Positions 1 to 6,788 of a stretch of DNA of 15,104 bases are shown here, in pieces. The stretch lies in the NCBI GenBank assembly GCA_905201175.1, contig CAJKNC010000034.1, positions 1 to 15,104 of the forward strand. Reading direction: 5' to 3'. The notes under the pieces are model-generated. The model had not been told where the DNA came from, searched no databases, and saw nothing but the letters and a program-made list of their open reading frames with translations. This DNA is from an uncultured Succinatimonas sp. Its GTDB lineage: Bacteria; Pseudomonadota; Gammaproteobacteria; Enterobacterales; Succinivibrionaceae. Positions within the stretch are counted from its first letter, which is position 1. Each line of letters opens with the position of its first letter. Position numbers and translations under genes: made by a program.

Positions 1-1
1 A

Positions 2-79
2 AGTGGAAAAGTTGCTAAACAAATCCTAGATGATTTGATTGAAGCAAATAAAGATTATTGGGGAAAATATTTTAAATAA
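2..79 (+). CDS. GH4 family 6-phospho-glycosidase, C-terminal end only
   Basis: This is the last 25 codons of a gene that enters from outside the window and stops at TAA 77-79. The peptide contains ILDDLIEANKDYW, which matches the closing residues of GH4 6-phospho-alpha-glucosidases such as MalH and GlvA. It also closely resembles the end of the next gene (ILDALIEANGDQWPELK). The two are therefore tandem paralogs, presumably in one sugar-utilisation operon, with only about 17 bases between this stop and the inferred start of the next gene. Substrate cannot be judged from so short a piece. Homology is clear by eye; the exact family member is inferred. Confidence 0.72.
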   Translation, partial: SGKVAKQILDDLIEANKDYWGKYFK

Positions 80-82
80 TAT

Positions 83-88
83 GGGGAG
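83..88 (+). promoter_or_regulatory. Shine-Dalgarno GGGGAG of the GH4 gene
   Basis: GGGGAG lies 8 bases upstream of ATA at 97 and only 2 bases upstream of ATT at 91. This spacing is the main reason for choosing ATA. There is no ribosome-binding site at the right distance from the later ATG at 172. Confidence 0.5.
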
Positions 89-96
89 AAATTAAA

Positions 97-1422
97 ATAA
101 AAAAATATAACGTATGTATCGTAGGTGGAGGAAGCACTTATACATTAGGATTCTTAAAATCATTTGCTCGTATGCAAGAAGAATTCCCATTAAATAAACT
201 TGTATTGTTCGATATCGATGGAGAAAGACAAAAACCAATCGGACAATATGGAGAAATCATGTTTAAAGAAAGATATCCAGAATTGGATTTCTCATATACA
301 ACAGATCCTGCTGAAGCTTATAAAGACATGGACTTCATCTTTATGCAGATGCGTGCAGGTGGACTTCACATGCGTCAAAAAGATGAACACATTCCACTGA
401 GTTTTGGAAAGATTGGACAAGAAACATGTGGTGCAGGAGGAATGAGCTACGGATTACGTTCATGTGTAGATATGGTAGAAGCTATTCACCAGATTCGTGA
501 ATACTCACCAGAAGCATGGATCTTAAACTACTCAAACCCAGCTGCAATCGTAGCCGAATGCTTGAGAAGAGAATTCCCAGATGACAAGAAGATTTTGAAT
601 ATTTGTGATCAACCAGAAAATGTAGTACGTTCAACATCAAGATTATTAGGATGTGACTGGAACGATTTAGATCCAGTATACTTTGGACTGAACCACTATG
701 GATGGTTTACACATATGTATGATCGTAAAACAGGTGAAGATTTATTACCAAAGATTCGTGAGATTGTAAAAGAAAAGGGATTCTTACCACAAGATGCAGA
801 ACAACGTGATAAATCATGGTTGGAAACATATGGATTTGTACAAACAATGATGGAAGATTTCCCAGACTATTTGCCAAATACATATGATGGATACTATTTA
901 TATCCAGAATATAAGGCAAGCCATTTAAATCCAAACTATACACGTGCAGATGAAGTCATCGATGGACGTGAAACGCGAGTGTTTAAAGAATGTGAAGAAA
1001 TCATTAAAGCAGGAAAACTAGGAGACAAATTCCACGCAATCAGTGATGCACATGCAGAAATGATGATCAAAGTAGCAGAAGCCATCGCATTCAATACATT
1101 AGGAAGATTCATCTTGATTGTAGAAAACAATGGAGCGATTGCGAACATGCAAGATGATGCAATGGTAGAAGTAGTATGTGAATTAGGAATCAATGGACCA
1201 AGACCAATGCGAGTAGGAAATATTCCACAATTCTATTTGGGATTATTGGTACAACAAGTATCAAGTGAAAAGCTATTGGTAGATGCATATTATGAACATT
1301 CATACCAAAAGGCACTTGAAGCATTCACATTGAATCGATTGATCAATGATGCAAAAGAAGCACGAAAGATTTTGGATGCATTGATTGAAGCTAATGGAGA
1401 TCAATGGCCTGAATTGAAATAA
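97..1422 (+). CDS. GH4 6-phospho-alpha-glucosidase-like enzyme with a non-AUG start
   Basis: A cytoplasmic NAD- and Mn-dependent glycosidase of family GH4, expected to hydrolyse a phosphorylated disaccharide delivered by a PTS transporter. The Rossmann loop reads VGGGSTYTLG just after the start. The family's metal-binding Cys and His fit C170 in ICDQPENV and H200 in GLNHYGW, spaced 30 residues apart as in GlvA. VGQETCG, NYSNPAAIVAE and IVENNGAI are family signatures. The signature CDMP of alpha-glucosidases is CDQP here. The first in-frame ATG is at 172, but starting there would delete the NAD-binding loop, and the open frame runs upstream through 91-171 with no ATG, GTG or TTG. The best start is ATA at 97, 8 bases after GGGGAG (83-88); ATT at 91 would match GlvA residue numbering. 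A base error at the start codon is also possible. Identity is firm at family level; the substrate is inferred. Confidence 0.85.
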   Translation: MKKYNVCIVGGGSTYTLGFLKSFARMQEEFPLNKLVLFDIDGERQKPIGQYGEIMFKERYPELDFSYTTDPAEAYKDMDFIFMQMRAGGLHMRQKDEHIPLSFGKIGQETCGAGGMSYGLRSCVDMVEAIHQIREYSPEAWILNYSNPAAIVAECLRREFPDDKKILNICDQPENVVRSTSRLLGCDWNDLDPVYFGLNHYGWFTHMYDRKTGEDLLPKIREIVKEKGFLPQDAEQRDKSWLETYGFVQTMMEDFPDYLPNTYDGYYLYPEYKASHLNPNYTRADEVIDGRETRVFKECEEIIKAGKLGDKFHAISDAHAEMMIKVAEAIAFNTLGRFILIVENNGAIANMQDDAMVEVVCELGINGPRPMRVGNIPQFYLGLLVQQVSSEKLLVDAYYEHSYQKALEAFTLNRLINDAKEARKILDALIEANGDQWPELK

Positions 1423-1436
1423 GATAACTAATTATG

Positions 1437-1490
1437 TAAGACTCTCATGATATATACTAAAAAATTTGCAAATTATGAGAGTCTTATTTT
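1437..1490 (+). terminator. Intrinsic terminator after the GH4 gene
   Basis: A perfect 12-bp inverted repeat (TAAGACTCTCAT at 1437-1448 and its complement at 1475-1486) encloses a 26-base AT-rich loop and runs into a T-rich stretch ending at 1490. It lies 14 bases after the GH4 stop codon, which fits the end of a Firmicutes operon. The stem is AT-rich and the loop is long, so it is a moderate rather than strong terminator. The insertion sequence begins only 5 bases further on. Confidence 0.7.
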
Positions 1491-1495
1491 AAAAT

Positions 1496-1518
1496 GTGAG
1501 TACCCATCTGATGACCCC
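1496..1518 (+). repeat. Left terminal inverted repeat of the IS
   Basis: Begins GTGAGTACCCATCTGAT and ends in ACCCC. It is complementary to the right end except for a single base (G here against A in the complement of the right end). A short palindrome, GACAT-AATTA-ATGTC at 1531-1545, lies just inside and could be a transposase or operator site; that role is a guess. Confidence 0.9.
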
Positions 1519-1560
1519 ATTCAATAAGTGGACATAATTAATGTCAATATAAGTAATAGT

Positions 1561-1586
1561 ATAGCATTATCAAAGGATGGTGCTAT
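1561..1586 (+). promoter_or_regulatory. Hairpin enclosing the transposase Shine-Dalgarno
   Basis: ATAGCA (1561-1566) and TGCTAT (1581-1586) form a stem around AAAGGATGG, and an inner ATC/GAT pairing can extend it. The ribosome-binding sequence AAAGGA at 1572-1577 is thus held in the hairpin, with ATG 1589 just after it. Insertion sequences often damp transposase translation this way; here that is an inference from the fold alone. Confidence 0.35.
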
Positions 1587-1588
1587 TT

Positions 1589-2581
1589 ATGAATTACAGA
1601 AGAAATAATAAAAGATTTTCAGTTGCTGGTCGTGGTGAATATCTTTCTACCTCTGATTTTATTGTTAAGTATTATACAAACTTAGATGCTTGTCGTAAAT
1701 TTTTCTTTGACATGAAATGGCCAACTGGATATTACTGTGAAAAATGCGGATGTACTCACTATTACTTCATGAAATCAAAGAATTGCTATCGTTGTGCTCA
1801 TTGCAAACACGATGAAAGACTATTTACAAATACAATCTTTCAGGATAACAAGTTGCCTTTGAATGTACTTTTATATGGATTGTTTTTAATTTTCACATCC
1901 AAAAAGGGTATATCTAGCCTAGAACTTTCAGAAGAATTGAAAGTTAACTACAAAACAGCATGTCTTCTACAAACAAAAGCAAGAATATTAATGAAGAACT
2001 CGAATTCAAAGAAGTCTCTGGATTCGAGTTTTTATGAATCAGATGTGGCTTATACTGGTGCGCCATCTCATAATGGAAAAAGAGGATTAGGTACAGATAA
2101 GCAACCATTTTTAGTTGTATTATCAACAGAACAAGAAAATAAATATCCACTTTATATCAAACTACATGAAGTATCTTCTGATTCAGGAAATATAATTCAA
2201 GCATTTTTTGATCAATATGTAAAAATGTCTAATGAAAGAAAATTGAATACGGACGGAAAGTCAACTTATAACATCCTTAAAACCAGACTACAAGTGATAA
2301 ATGAGGTCATCGATTATGACAAAGAAGATCATCGTTTGTATTTTTTGAATAAGATTATATCTAATTTGAATCAGTATTTATTACATGTATACCATGGAGT
2401 ATCAAAAAGAATGTTGCCTCTGTATTATTGCGAATACGAGTGGAGATTTAATCACAGAAAGTGCAGATCCATCATGAATAAAATCAAGAATTATATTACA
2501 CAGTCTGGAGTAGCCACTCGAAAAATGATTCGTGATTCTGTGGACCAATATGCCATGGCTAGAGGACTTGAAATTTCCTAG
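1589..2581 (+). CDS. IS1595-family transposase (zinc ribbon plus ISXO2-type DDE domain)
   Basis: This enzyme would cut and join the ends of the surrounding element. With the start at ATG 1589 it is 330 residues; this start sits about 11 bases after AAAGGA, whereas the in-frame ATG at 1577 overlaps that site. An N-terminal zinc ribbon is visible as C50-x2-C53 and C69-x2-C72. The catalytic domain begins around residue 145. Its first acidic residue is probably D152 (SDVAYTG, where the family usually reads VDETYIGG), followed by the typical NGKRGLGTDKQPF stretch. The second is D222 (NTDGKSTY), and the third is probably Asn in FLNKIISN (about residue 254). The E normally following the first D is V here. 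No frameshift is seen, so it may be active. The stop TAG uses the first base of the right inverted repeat. Confidence 0.82.
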   Translation: MNYRRNNKRFSVAGRGEYLSTSDFIVKYYTNLDACRKFFFDMKWPTGYYCEKCGCTHYYFMKSKNCYRCAHCKHDERLFTNTIFQDNKLPLNVLLYGLFLIFTSKKGISSLELSEELKVNYKTACLLQTKARILMKNSNSKKSLDSSFYESDVAYTGAPSHNGKRGLGTDKQPFLVVLSTEQENKYPLYIKLHEVSSDSGNIIQAFFDQYVKMSNERKLNTDGKSTYNILKTRLQVINEVIDYDKEDHRLYFLNKIISNLNQYLLHVYHGVSKRMLPLYYCEYEWRFNHRKCRSIMNKIKNYITQSGVATRKMIRDSVDQYAMARGLEIS

Positions 2582-2603
2582 GGGTTATCAGATGGGTACT
2601 CAC
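2581..2603 (-). repeat. Right terminal inverted repeat of the IS
   Basis: Reads GGGGTTATCAGATGGGTA and ends CTCAC on the plus strand. It is the complement of the left end with one mismatch, and its first base completes the transposase stop codon. Host sequence resumes at 2604. Confidence 0.9.
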
Positions 2604-2604
2604 A

Positions 2605-3201
2605 ATAAAATATAAATATAAATTATCTTTAACTCCTGAAGCCTGTGAATATTTTTCCAAAGCATGCGAGGGTAATTTAACGCTTATCGATCAGACTTTG
2701 CAGATCTTAGCTTTAAATCCTAAGCGGACCAGCGTAAGCTTAGACGAAGCAGTTGCCATCTTAGATGCTGACAGCCGTTTCCAAAATTTAGAATTAGCCG
2801 AAGCAGTTTTAAATGGTGATGGCGCTCGCGCCTTACTTGTCTTAAACTCCACCATACAAACCATAAATAATCCTGAGTCACTTTTATTATCTCAGTTACA
2901 GGCGCTAGACAGATTATTTACAGCCGCTGCAGCTTTAAAGAGAAATCCCACAAACATGACTGGCTATATGGATAAAGTAAAATTTTTCGCTCCTTTTTCC
3001 ATAAAATCGCCTAAAACAATGGATGCTGTAATTAAGGCAGCTTATAAAATGCCAGATCATTTATTTGAATATCTAATCAATAAATTTGCTCATGCTTCAG
3101 CTTTACTCTGTGAGCATGAGGTACAACGTGCTATATTAGTCATCTCAGAAGGCTGTGCTTGTGTTAGTAACTTTAAGGTAAAGAATTTAAAAGCTTTATG
3201 A
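2605..3201 (+). pseudogene. holA: DNA polymerase III delta subunit, C-terminal ~198 residues, 5' end lost at the IS
   Basis: HolA is the delta subunit of the clamp-loader complex that opens the beta sliding clamp. The frame is open from the IS edge. Coding similarity starts almost at once: LSLTPEACEYF and CEGNLTLIDQTLQIL align with the E. coli segment around YCYEGNLLALSQALERL, and the rest resembles the helical C-terminal domain. E. coli HolA is about 343 residues, so about 145 N-terminal residues, including the clamp-binding domain, are missing. No start codon or ribosome-binding site precedes the fragment. An internal TTG at 2698 is not a credible start because homology continues upstream of it. 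The stop overlaps the nadD start (ATGA at 3198-3201), the usual holA-nadD arrangement. As holA is essential, this is either a contig chimera or an inactivated copy; I favour the former. Confidence 0.85.
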
Positions 3202-3914
3202 AAAGAGTAGGTCTTTTAGGCGGCTCATTTAATCCAGTTCATAAGGATCATCTGAATTTAGGCTGCTATGTCAAGGAAAAACTCAATTTAGATGAGATTT
3301 TACTGATACCCAATGCCGCACCTCCGCATAAAAATACCTGTCATGTATCTTATGCAGATCGTGTCAGTATGCTAAAGCTTGCCTGTAAGGGGCATGAAAG
3401 CTTCAAAATTTCTGATATTGAGGCAGATAGCAGTGTTCCTCATTACAGCTTCGACACTTTAAAAACCTTATATAAAGAAAATCCGCACACTGCGTTTTTT
3501 TTCATCATGGGACTTGATTCACTGCTATATTTAGATAAATGGCATGAGGGCTTAAAGCTTATCGATTATGCTAACCTAGCGGTAATGTGCCGCAAAGGCT
3601 ACGAAAATCAGGCTATCACTCCTCAAATTGCCGACTTTTTAAAAAACTGCGCCGTTTATGATAATAATACAAGCGAGTTTTCTGCAGCTGCAGCAAGCCG
3701 CAAGGGACATTGTCTTATGCTAAGCTCTTCCTTAGATGCTGTCTCTTCAAGCGCCATTCGCAATGATATTGAATGTTATTATCAAACTTCAAATCCCAAA
3801 TACTTAACTGAACCCAAAAATCGCTTAGAGCCTGAGGTTTTAAAGTACATATTAGGTCATAAACTCTATAATGATAATGTTATAATGAGCTCTTCACCGA
3901 AAACTGAAAAATAA
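3198..3914 (+). CDS. nadD: Nicotinate-nucleotide adenylyltransferase
   Basis: Transfers AMP from ATP to nicotinate mononucleotide to make deamido-NAD in the cytoplasm. The nucleotidyltransferase signature GGSFNPVHKDH is at residues 8-18, with N and D at positions that are usually D and G. NAAPPHK follows at about 38-44, IMGLDSLLYLDKWH in mid-protein, and SSSAIR at 183-188 stands where the family has ISSTxIR. It has 238 residues against about 213 in E. coli, with an insertion around 140-180 and a Ser/Lys-rich tail of about 12 residues. The ATG overlaps the holA stop by 4 bases, which implies translational coupling. The following rsfS starts 2 bases after its stop. The assignment is secure from motif and neighbours. 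Confidence 0.93.
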   Translation: MKRVGLLGGSFNPVHKDHLNLGCYVKEKLNLDEILLIPNAAPPHKNTCHVSYADRVSMLKLACKGHESFKISDIEADSSVPHYSFDTLKTLYKENPHTAFFFIMGLDSLLYLDKWHEGLKLIDYANLAVMCRKGYENQAITPQIADFLKNCAVYDNNTSEFSAAAASRKGHCLMLSSSLDAVSSSAIRNDIECYYQTSNPKYLTEPKNRLEPEVLKYILGHKLYNDNVIMSSSPKTEK

Positions 3915-3916
3915 CC

Positions 3917-4294
3917 ATGATTGAAGATACCCCTATAGCTATAAATTCTGATTCCGATCTTATCTGTGCCTGTCTTAAAAATTTAGAGGCATCTAAGGCT
4001 CATGACATCGTAGGCATAGATCTTAAAGAAAATTCCTCTGTCTGCGACTATATGCTGATTGCCTCCGGCACCTCTAATCGGCATGTGGCAGCAATGGCTT
4101 ATCGTCTTGAAACCTTTTTACATCGTTGCGGCATCCGCGACATAACCGTTTCTGGTGCTCAATTAGGAGAATGGGTGATTCTCGATCTCGGTACAGTATT
4201 AGTCCATATTCTGCAAGAGCCAGTACGTGCTCGCTATCGTCTTGAAGATCTATATCGCTGCATGGCTGCCGGTGTGAATGAGGACTTAGAGTGA
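3917..4294 (+). CDS. rsfS: Ribosomal silencing factor RsfS
   Basis: RsfS binds ribosomal protein uL14 on the 50S subunit and blocks subunit joining in slow growth. The family core is plain: AHDIVGIDLKENSSVCDYMLIASGT, followed by SNRHVAAMA, GEWVILDLGTVLVHILQE and a final RYRLEDLY. The protein is 125 residues against 105 in E. coli, with a somewhat longer N-terminus and about 12 extra C-terminal residues. It sits in the classical nadD-rsfS-rlmH order. Its stop overlaps the rlmH start as GTGA (4291-4294). No strong Shine-Dalgarno is visible, so translation may rely on coupling with nadD. Confidence 0.93.
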   Translation: MIEDTPIAINSDSDLICACLKNLEASKAHDIVGIDLKENSSVCDYMLIASGTSNRHVAAMAYRLETFLHRCGIRDITVSGAQLGEWVILDLGTVLVHILQEPVRARYRLEDLYRCMAAGVNEDLE

Positions 4295-4761
4295 AAATTA
4301 TCATTAAAGCCGTAGGCATCAAAATGCCTAAATGGGTAACAGCAGCCTTTGAGGAATATCAAAAGCGCTTTCCTCCCGAGATTAAGCTTTTACTTGAGGA
4401 AATTCCGCCGTATAAGCGTACCGGCCGTCATGACGATGAAAAAGCCAAGCAGGAAGAAGCTCTCGCCATATTGCAGTCTTTACCCAAGAAATGCTATCTC
4501 GTAGCCTTAGACGAAAGGGGAAGGCAGTTTACCTCCGAGGAATTAGCCTTAAGATTTCAGGCCTGGCAAAATATCGGCATGGATATTGTATTAATCGTCG
4601 GCGGACCTAACGGCCTTACAGATGAAATTCGTAATAAAGCCTCCGAATTATGGTCACTATCCAAATTAACTCTGCCGCATCCTTTAGTGAGGGTCTTTCT
4701 GGCTGAAACTATCTACAGAGCCTATAGCATCAGCTATAACCTCCCTTATCATCGACAATAA
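4291..4761 (+). CDS. rlmH: 23S rRNA pseudouridine-1915 N3-methyltransferase
   Basis: A SPOUT-fold methyltransferase that uses S-adenosylmethionine to methylate pseudouridine 1915 in helix 69 of 23S rRNA. The start is GTG within the GTGA overlap with rsfS. It begins IIIKAVGIKMPKWV, has the cofactor-loop motif IVGGPNGL at about 101-108, then SLSKLTLPHPLVRVFLAET and the C-terminal tail YNLPYHRQ. The family tail is usually NHPYHR, so the His two residues before the Tyr is Leu here. At 156 residues it equals the family length. Function and name are secure. Confidence 0.94.
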   Translation: MKIIIKAVGIKMPKWVTAAFEEYQKRFPPEIKLLLEEIPPYKRTGRHDDEKAKQEEALAILQSLPKKCYLVALDERGRQFTSEELALRFQAWQNIGMDIVLIVGGPNGLTDEIRNKASELWSLSKLTLPHPLVRVFLAETIYRAYSISYNLPYHRQ

Positions 4762-4775
4762 CATCTGAAAATAAA

Positions 4776-6788
4776 GTGCCTTTATTTAAACGTAAGCCTC
4801 GTGAGCGAGCGCTCTTTAGCAAAGAGAAAAAAAAGAAAAGCTCTTTAGGTTCTGACAATAAGTCAGAGCACGTTGAAGACTTAGCTTTAAATATTTTTAA
4901 GCGCCGCATTTATATAAGCATCGGCGTGGCAATATTTATGATAGCTATCCTCTTTGCCAATCTTTATTACCTGCAGATTATCTCTTATCAGGACTATCAG
5001 ACCCGCTCTAATGAAAATCGCATCAAAGTAGTCCCCGTTGTTCCTAACCGAGGCATGATTTATGACAGAAACCATGTAGTTTTAGCTGATAATGTTCCTG
5101 TTTATCATCTAGTCATGTTCCCCAATCGCCAATATGATACTAAAACTACGATTACCGATCTCAATGAATTGTTAAATTTAGAATTGAGCGAACATGAGAT
5201 CAATCACCTGATTAATGAATCAAAAACCAGAAAACGCTTTTCTGGAATTGAAATTTCAAATTTTTTAAGCGAACAGCAAATAGCTTCCTTCAGCGTACAT
5301 TCATATCGTTATCCAAATGTACAGATTGTAGCTAATCTAAAGCGCTTTTACCCCTTTGCCGACATTGCCACGCACGCTATAGGCTATGTATCGCGCATCA
5401 ATCAAAAAGATATTGAAAGGCTTACAGCTTCAGGGAAAATTGATAATTATGAAGGCTCTACCGAAATCGGCAAGCTTGGCATTGAGAAGTACTATGAAGA
5501 TCTGCTTCACGGCAAGACCGGCTCCTCTGAAATTGAAGTTAACAGCCACGGACAGGTTATCCGCACTTTAAATTACAATGCTCCTGAATCCGGCAAAGAT
5601 CTGGTTTTAACCATAGATATCCGTCTGCAGTATTATGCTCAGGAAATCTTAGGCGACATGAAAGGTGCAGTAGTAGCAATCGAGCCTGCTACAGGTGAGA
5701 TTTTAGCTATGTACTCAAACCCGTCTTATGATCCGAATTTATTTGTAAGAGGCATCCGTAATAAGGAATATGCTCGCCTGTTAAATCACCCCGGACACCC
5801 TTTGATAAATCGAGCTACACAGGGAGGCTATGCGCCTGCATCTACAGTAAAGCCGCTTTTATGCGTAATGGGCTTAAACGAAAAATTAATTACCCCTACG
5901 GGTGCTTTTTTTGGCCATCCCTATTTTAAATTACCCAACTCAACCCATAAATTCCGCGACTGGCGATCTTGGGGTCACGGATGGATGGATCTCTACCGAG
6001 CTATCGAAATTTCTGCCGATACCTATTTTTATGATCTAGCCTATAGAGCCGGCATCAACAAAATCCATGAATATCTGGATTATTTTGGCTTCGGCAAATC
6101 TACCGGCATCGATCTTTCTGAAGAATCCTTAGGCATAAATCCTTCTCGGGAGTGGAAGAAAAAACGCTTTAAGCAGAACTGGCATTTAGGCGATACTGTT
6201 CCGATCGGCATCGGACAAGGCTATTGGACCTCAACTTTAATGCAATTAGTTAAGGCTCATACTATTTTAGCTAACCGCGGCGAAGTAAAAACTCCTCACC
6301 TGCTGAAGATGTCCATCGATCCTGTAGATAATACTGTGCAGAACTATGTTCAGACAGAAGAACAGCCTACTATAAAGATTGAAGATCCGTCTTATTTTGA
6401 AACCTGTAAAACCGGCATGTATTTAGTTGTCAACGGCCCTGAGGGTACCGGCAGACGCGCCTTTTTTGGAGCTAAATATAAAGCTGCAGGAAAATCAGGT
6501 ACAGCTCAGGTAGTTTCCATAAAACAGGGCGAAAAATACGATGCTAATAAGCTTAAGGTTGAACATCGCGATAATGCTCTCTTTGTCGCTTATGCTCCCT
6601 TCTTCAAGCCGCGCATCCTAGTCGCAGTTATCTTAGAAAATGAAGGCGGCGGATCTGCAAAAGCAGCTCCGATTGCCAGAAAGATGATCGACAAATATTT
6701 ATTGGATCTTTATCCTAATGGATATATGGGCGAAAGTAATCCTAAACTAGTTAAATTTGGTATGGGCGGCACGGTGGTATTGCAGTGA
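4776..6788 (+). CDS. mrdA: Penicillin-binding protein 2, elongasome transpeptidase
   Basis: PBP2 crosslinks peptidoglycan during side-wall synthesis and works with the RodA glycosyltransferase encoded next. A basic cytoplasmic tail (1-44) precedes one membrane segment at about 45-69 and a periplasmic dimerisation domain. The transpeptidase domain has all three active-site motifs: S356-x-x-K359 (ASTVK), S413-A-D and K573-S-G-T. It is 670 residues against 633 in E. coli, the extra length being split between tails. The start is GTG 4776, 14 bases after the rlmH stop, with no good Shine-Dalgarno; it fits the expected basic N-terminus. Its stop overlaps the mrdB start as GTGA. Confidence 0.95.
   Translation: MPLFKRKPRERALFSKEKKKKSSLGSDNKSEHVEDLALNIFKRRIYISIGVAIFMIAILFANLYYLQIISYQDYQTRSNENRIKVVPVVPNRGMIYDRNHVVLADNVPVYHLVMFPNRQYDTKTTITDLNELLNLELSEHEINHLINESKTRKRFSGIEISNFLSEQQIASFSVHSYRYPNVQIVANLKRFYPFADIATHAIGYVSRINQKDIERLTASGKIDNYEGSTEIGKLGIEKYYEDLLHGKTGSSEIEVNSHGQVIRTLNYNAPESGKDLVLTIDIRLQYYAQEILGDMKGAVVAIEPATGEILAMYSNPSYDPNLFVRGIRNKEYARLLNHPGHPLINRATQGGYAPASTVKPLLCVMGLNEKLITPTGAFFGHPYFKLPNSTHKFRDWRSWGHGWMDLYRAIEISADTYFYDLAYRAGINKIHEYLDYFGFGKSTGIDLSEESLGINPSREWKKKRFKQNWHLGDTVPIGIGQGYWTSTLMQLVKAHTILANRGEVKTPHLLKMSIDPVDNTVQNYVQTEEQPTIKIEDPSYFETCKTGMYLVVNGPEGTGRRAFFGAKYKAAGKSGTAQVVSIKQGEKYDANKLKVEHRDNALFVAYAPFFKPRILVAVILENEGGGSAKAAPIARKMIDKYLLDLYPNGYMGESNPKLVKFGMGGTVVLQ

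Larger units (their letters stand above)
1496..2603 (+). mobile_element. Complete IS1595-like (ISXO2-type) insertion sequence, 1108 bp
   Basis: The element is bounded by 23-bp inverted repeats at 1496-1518 and 2581-2603 that match at 22 of 23 positions. It carries one full-length transposase gene. IS1595-family elements normally make 8-bp target duplications. The flanks here are TTTAAAAT on the left and AATAAAAT on the right, which share only 6 of 8 bases in AT-rich sequence, so there is no clean duplication. The left flank is Firmicutes-like and the right flank is a gammaproteobacterial holA, so the two ends do not appear to belong to one insertion event. Family assignment comes from the transposase domains, not from a database match. 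Confidence 0.85.

Noticed and set aside
172..1422. GH4 gene starting at the first ATG (172)
   Set aside because: The open frame continues upstream and encodes the conserved NAD-binding loop GGGST; the family Cys and His positions also require the longer form.
1577..2581. Transposase interrupted by a frameshift
   Set aside because: The frame is continuous from start to stop with zinc ribbon and DDE motifs in the expected order.
2698..3201. A 167-residue independent gene starting at TTG 2698
   Set aside because: HolA similarity continues without a break back to the IS edge and there is no ribosome-binding site at 2698.
3867..3886. Two TATAAT boxes near the nadD end as a promoter for rsfS
   Set aside because: Neither has a recognisable -35 at 16-18 bases; only a TGT extension precedes the second. 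In AT-rich sequence this is weak.
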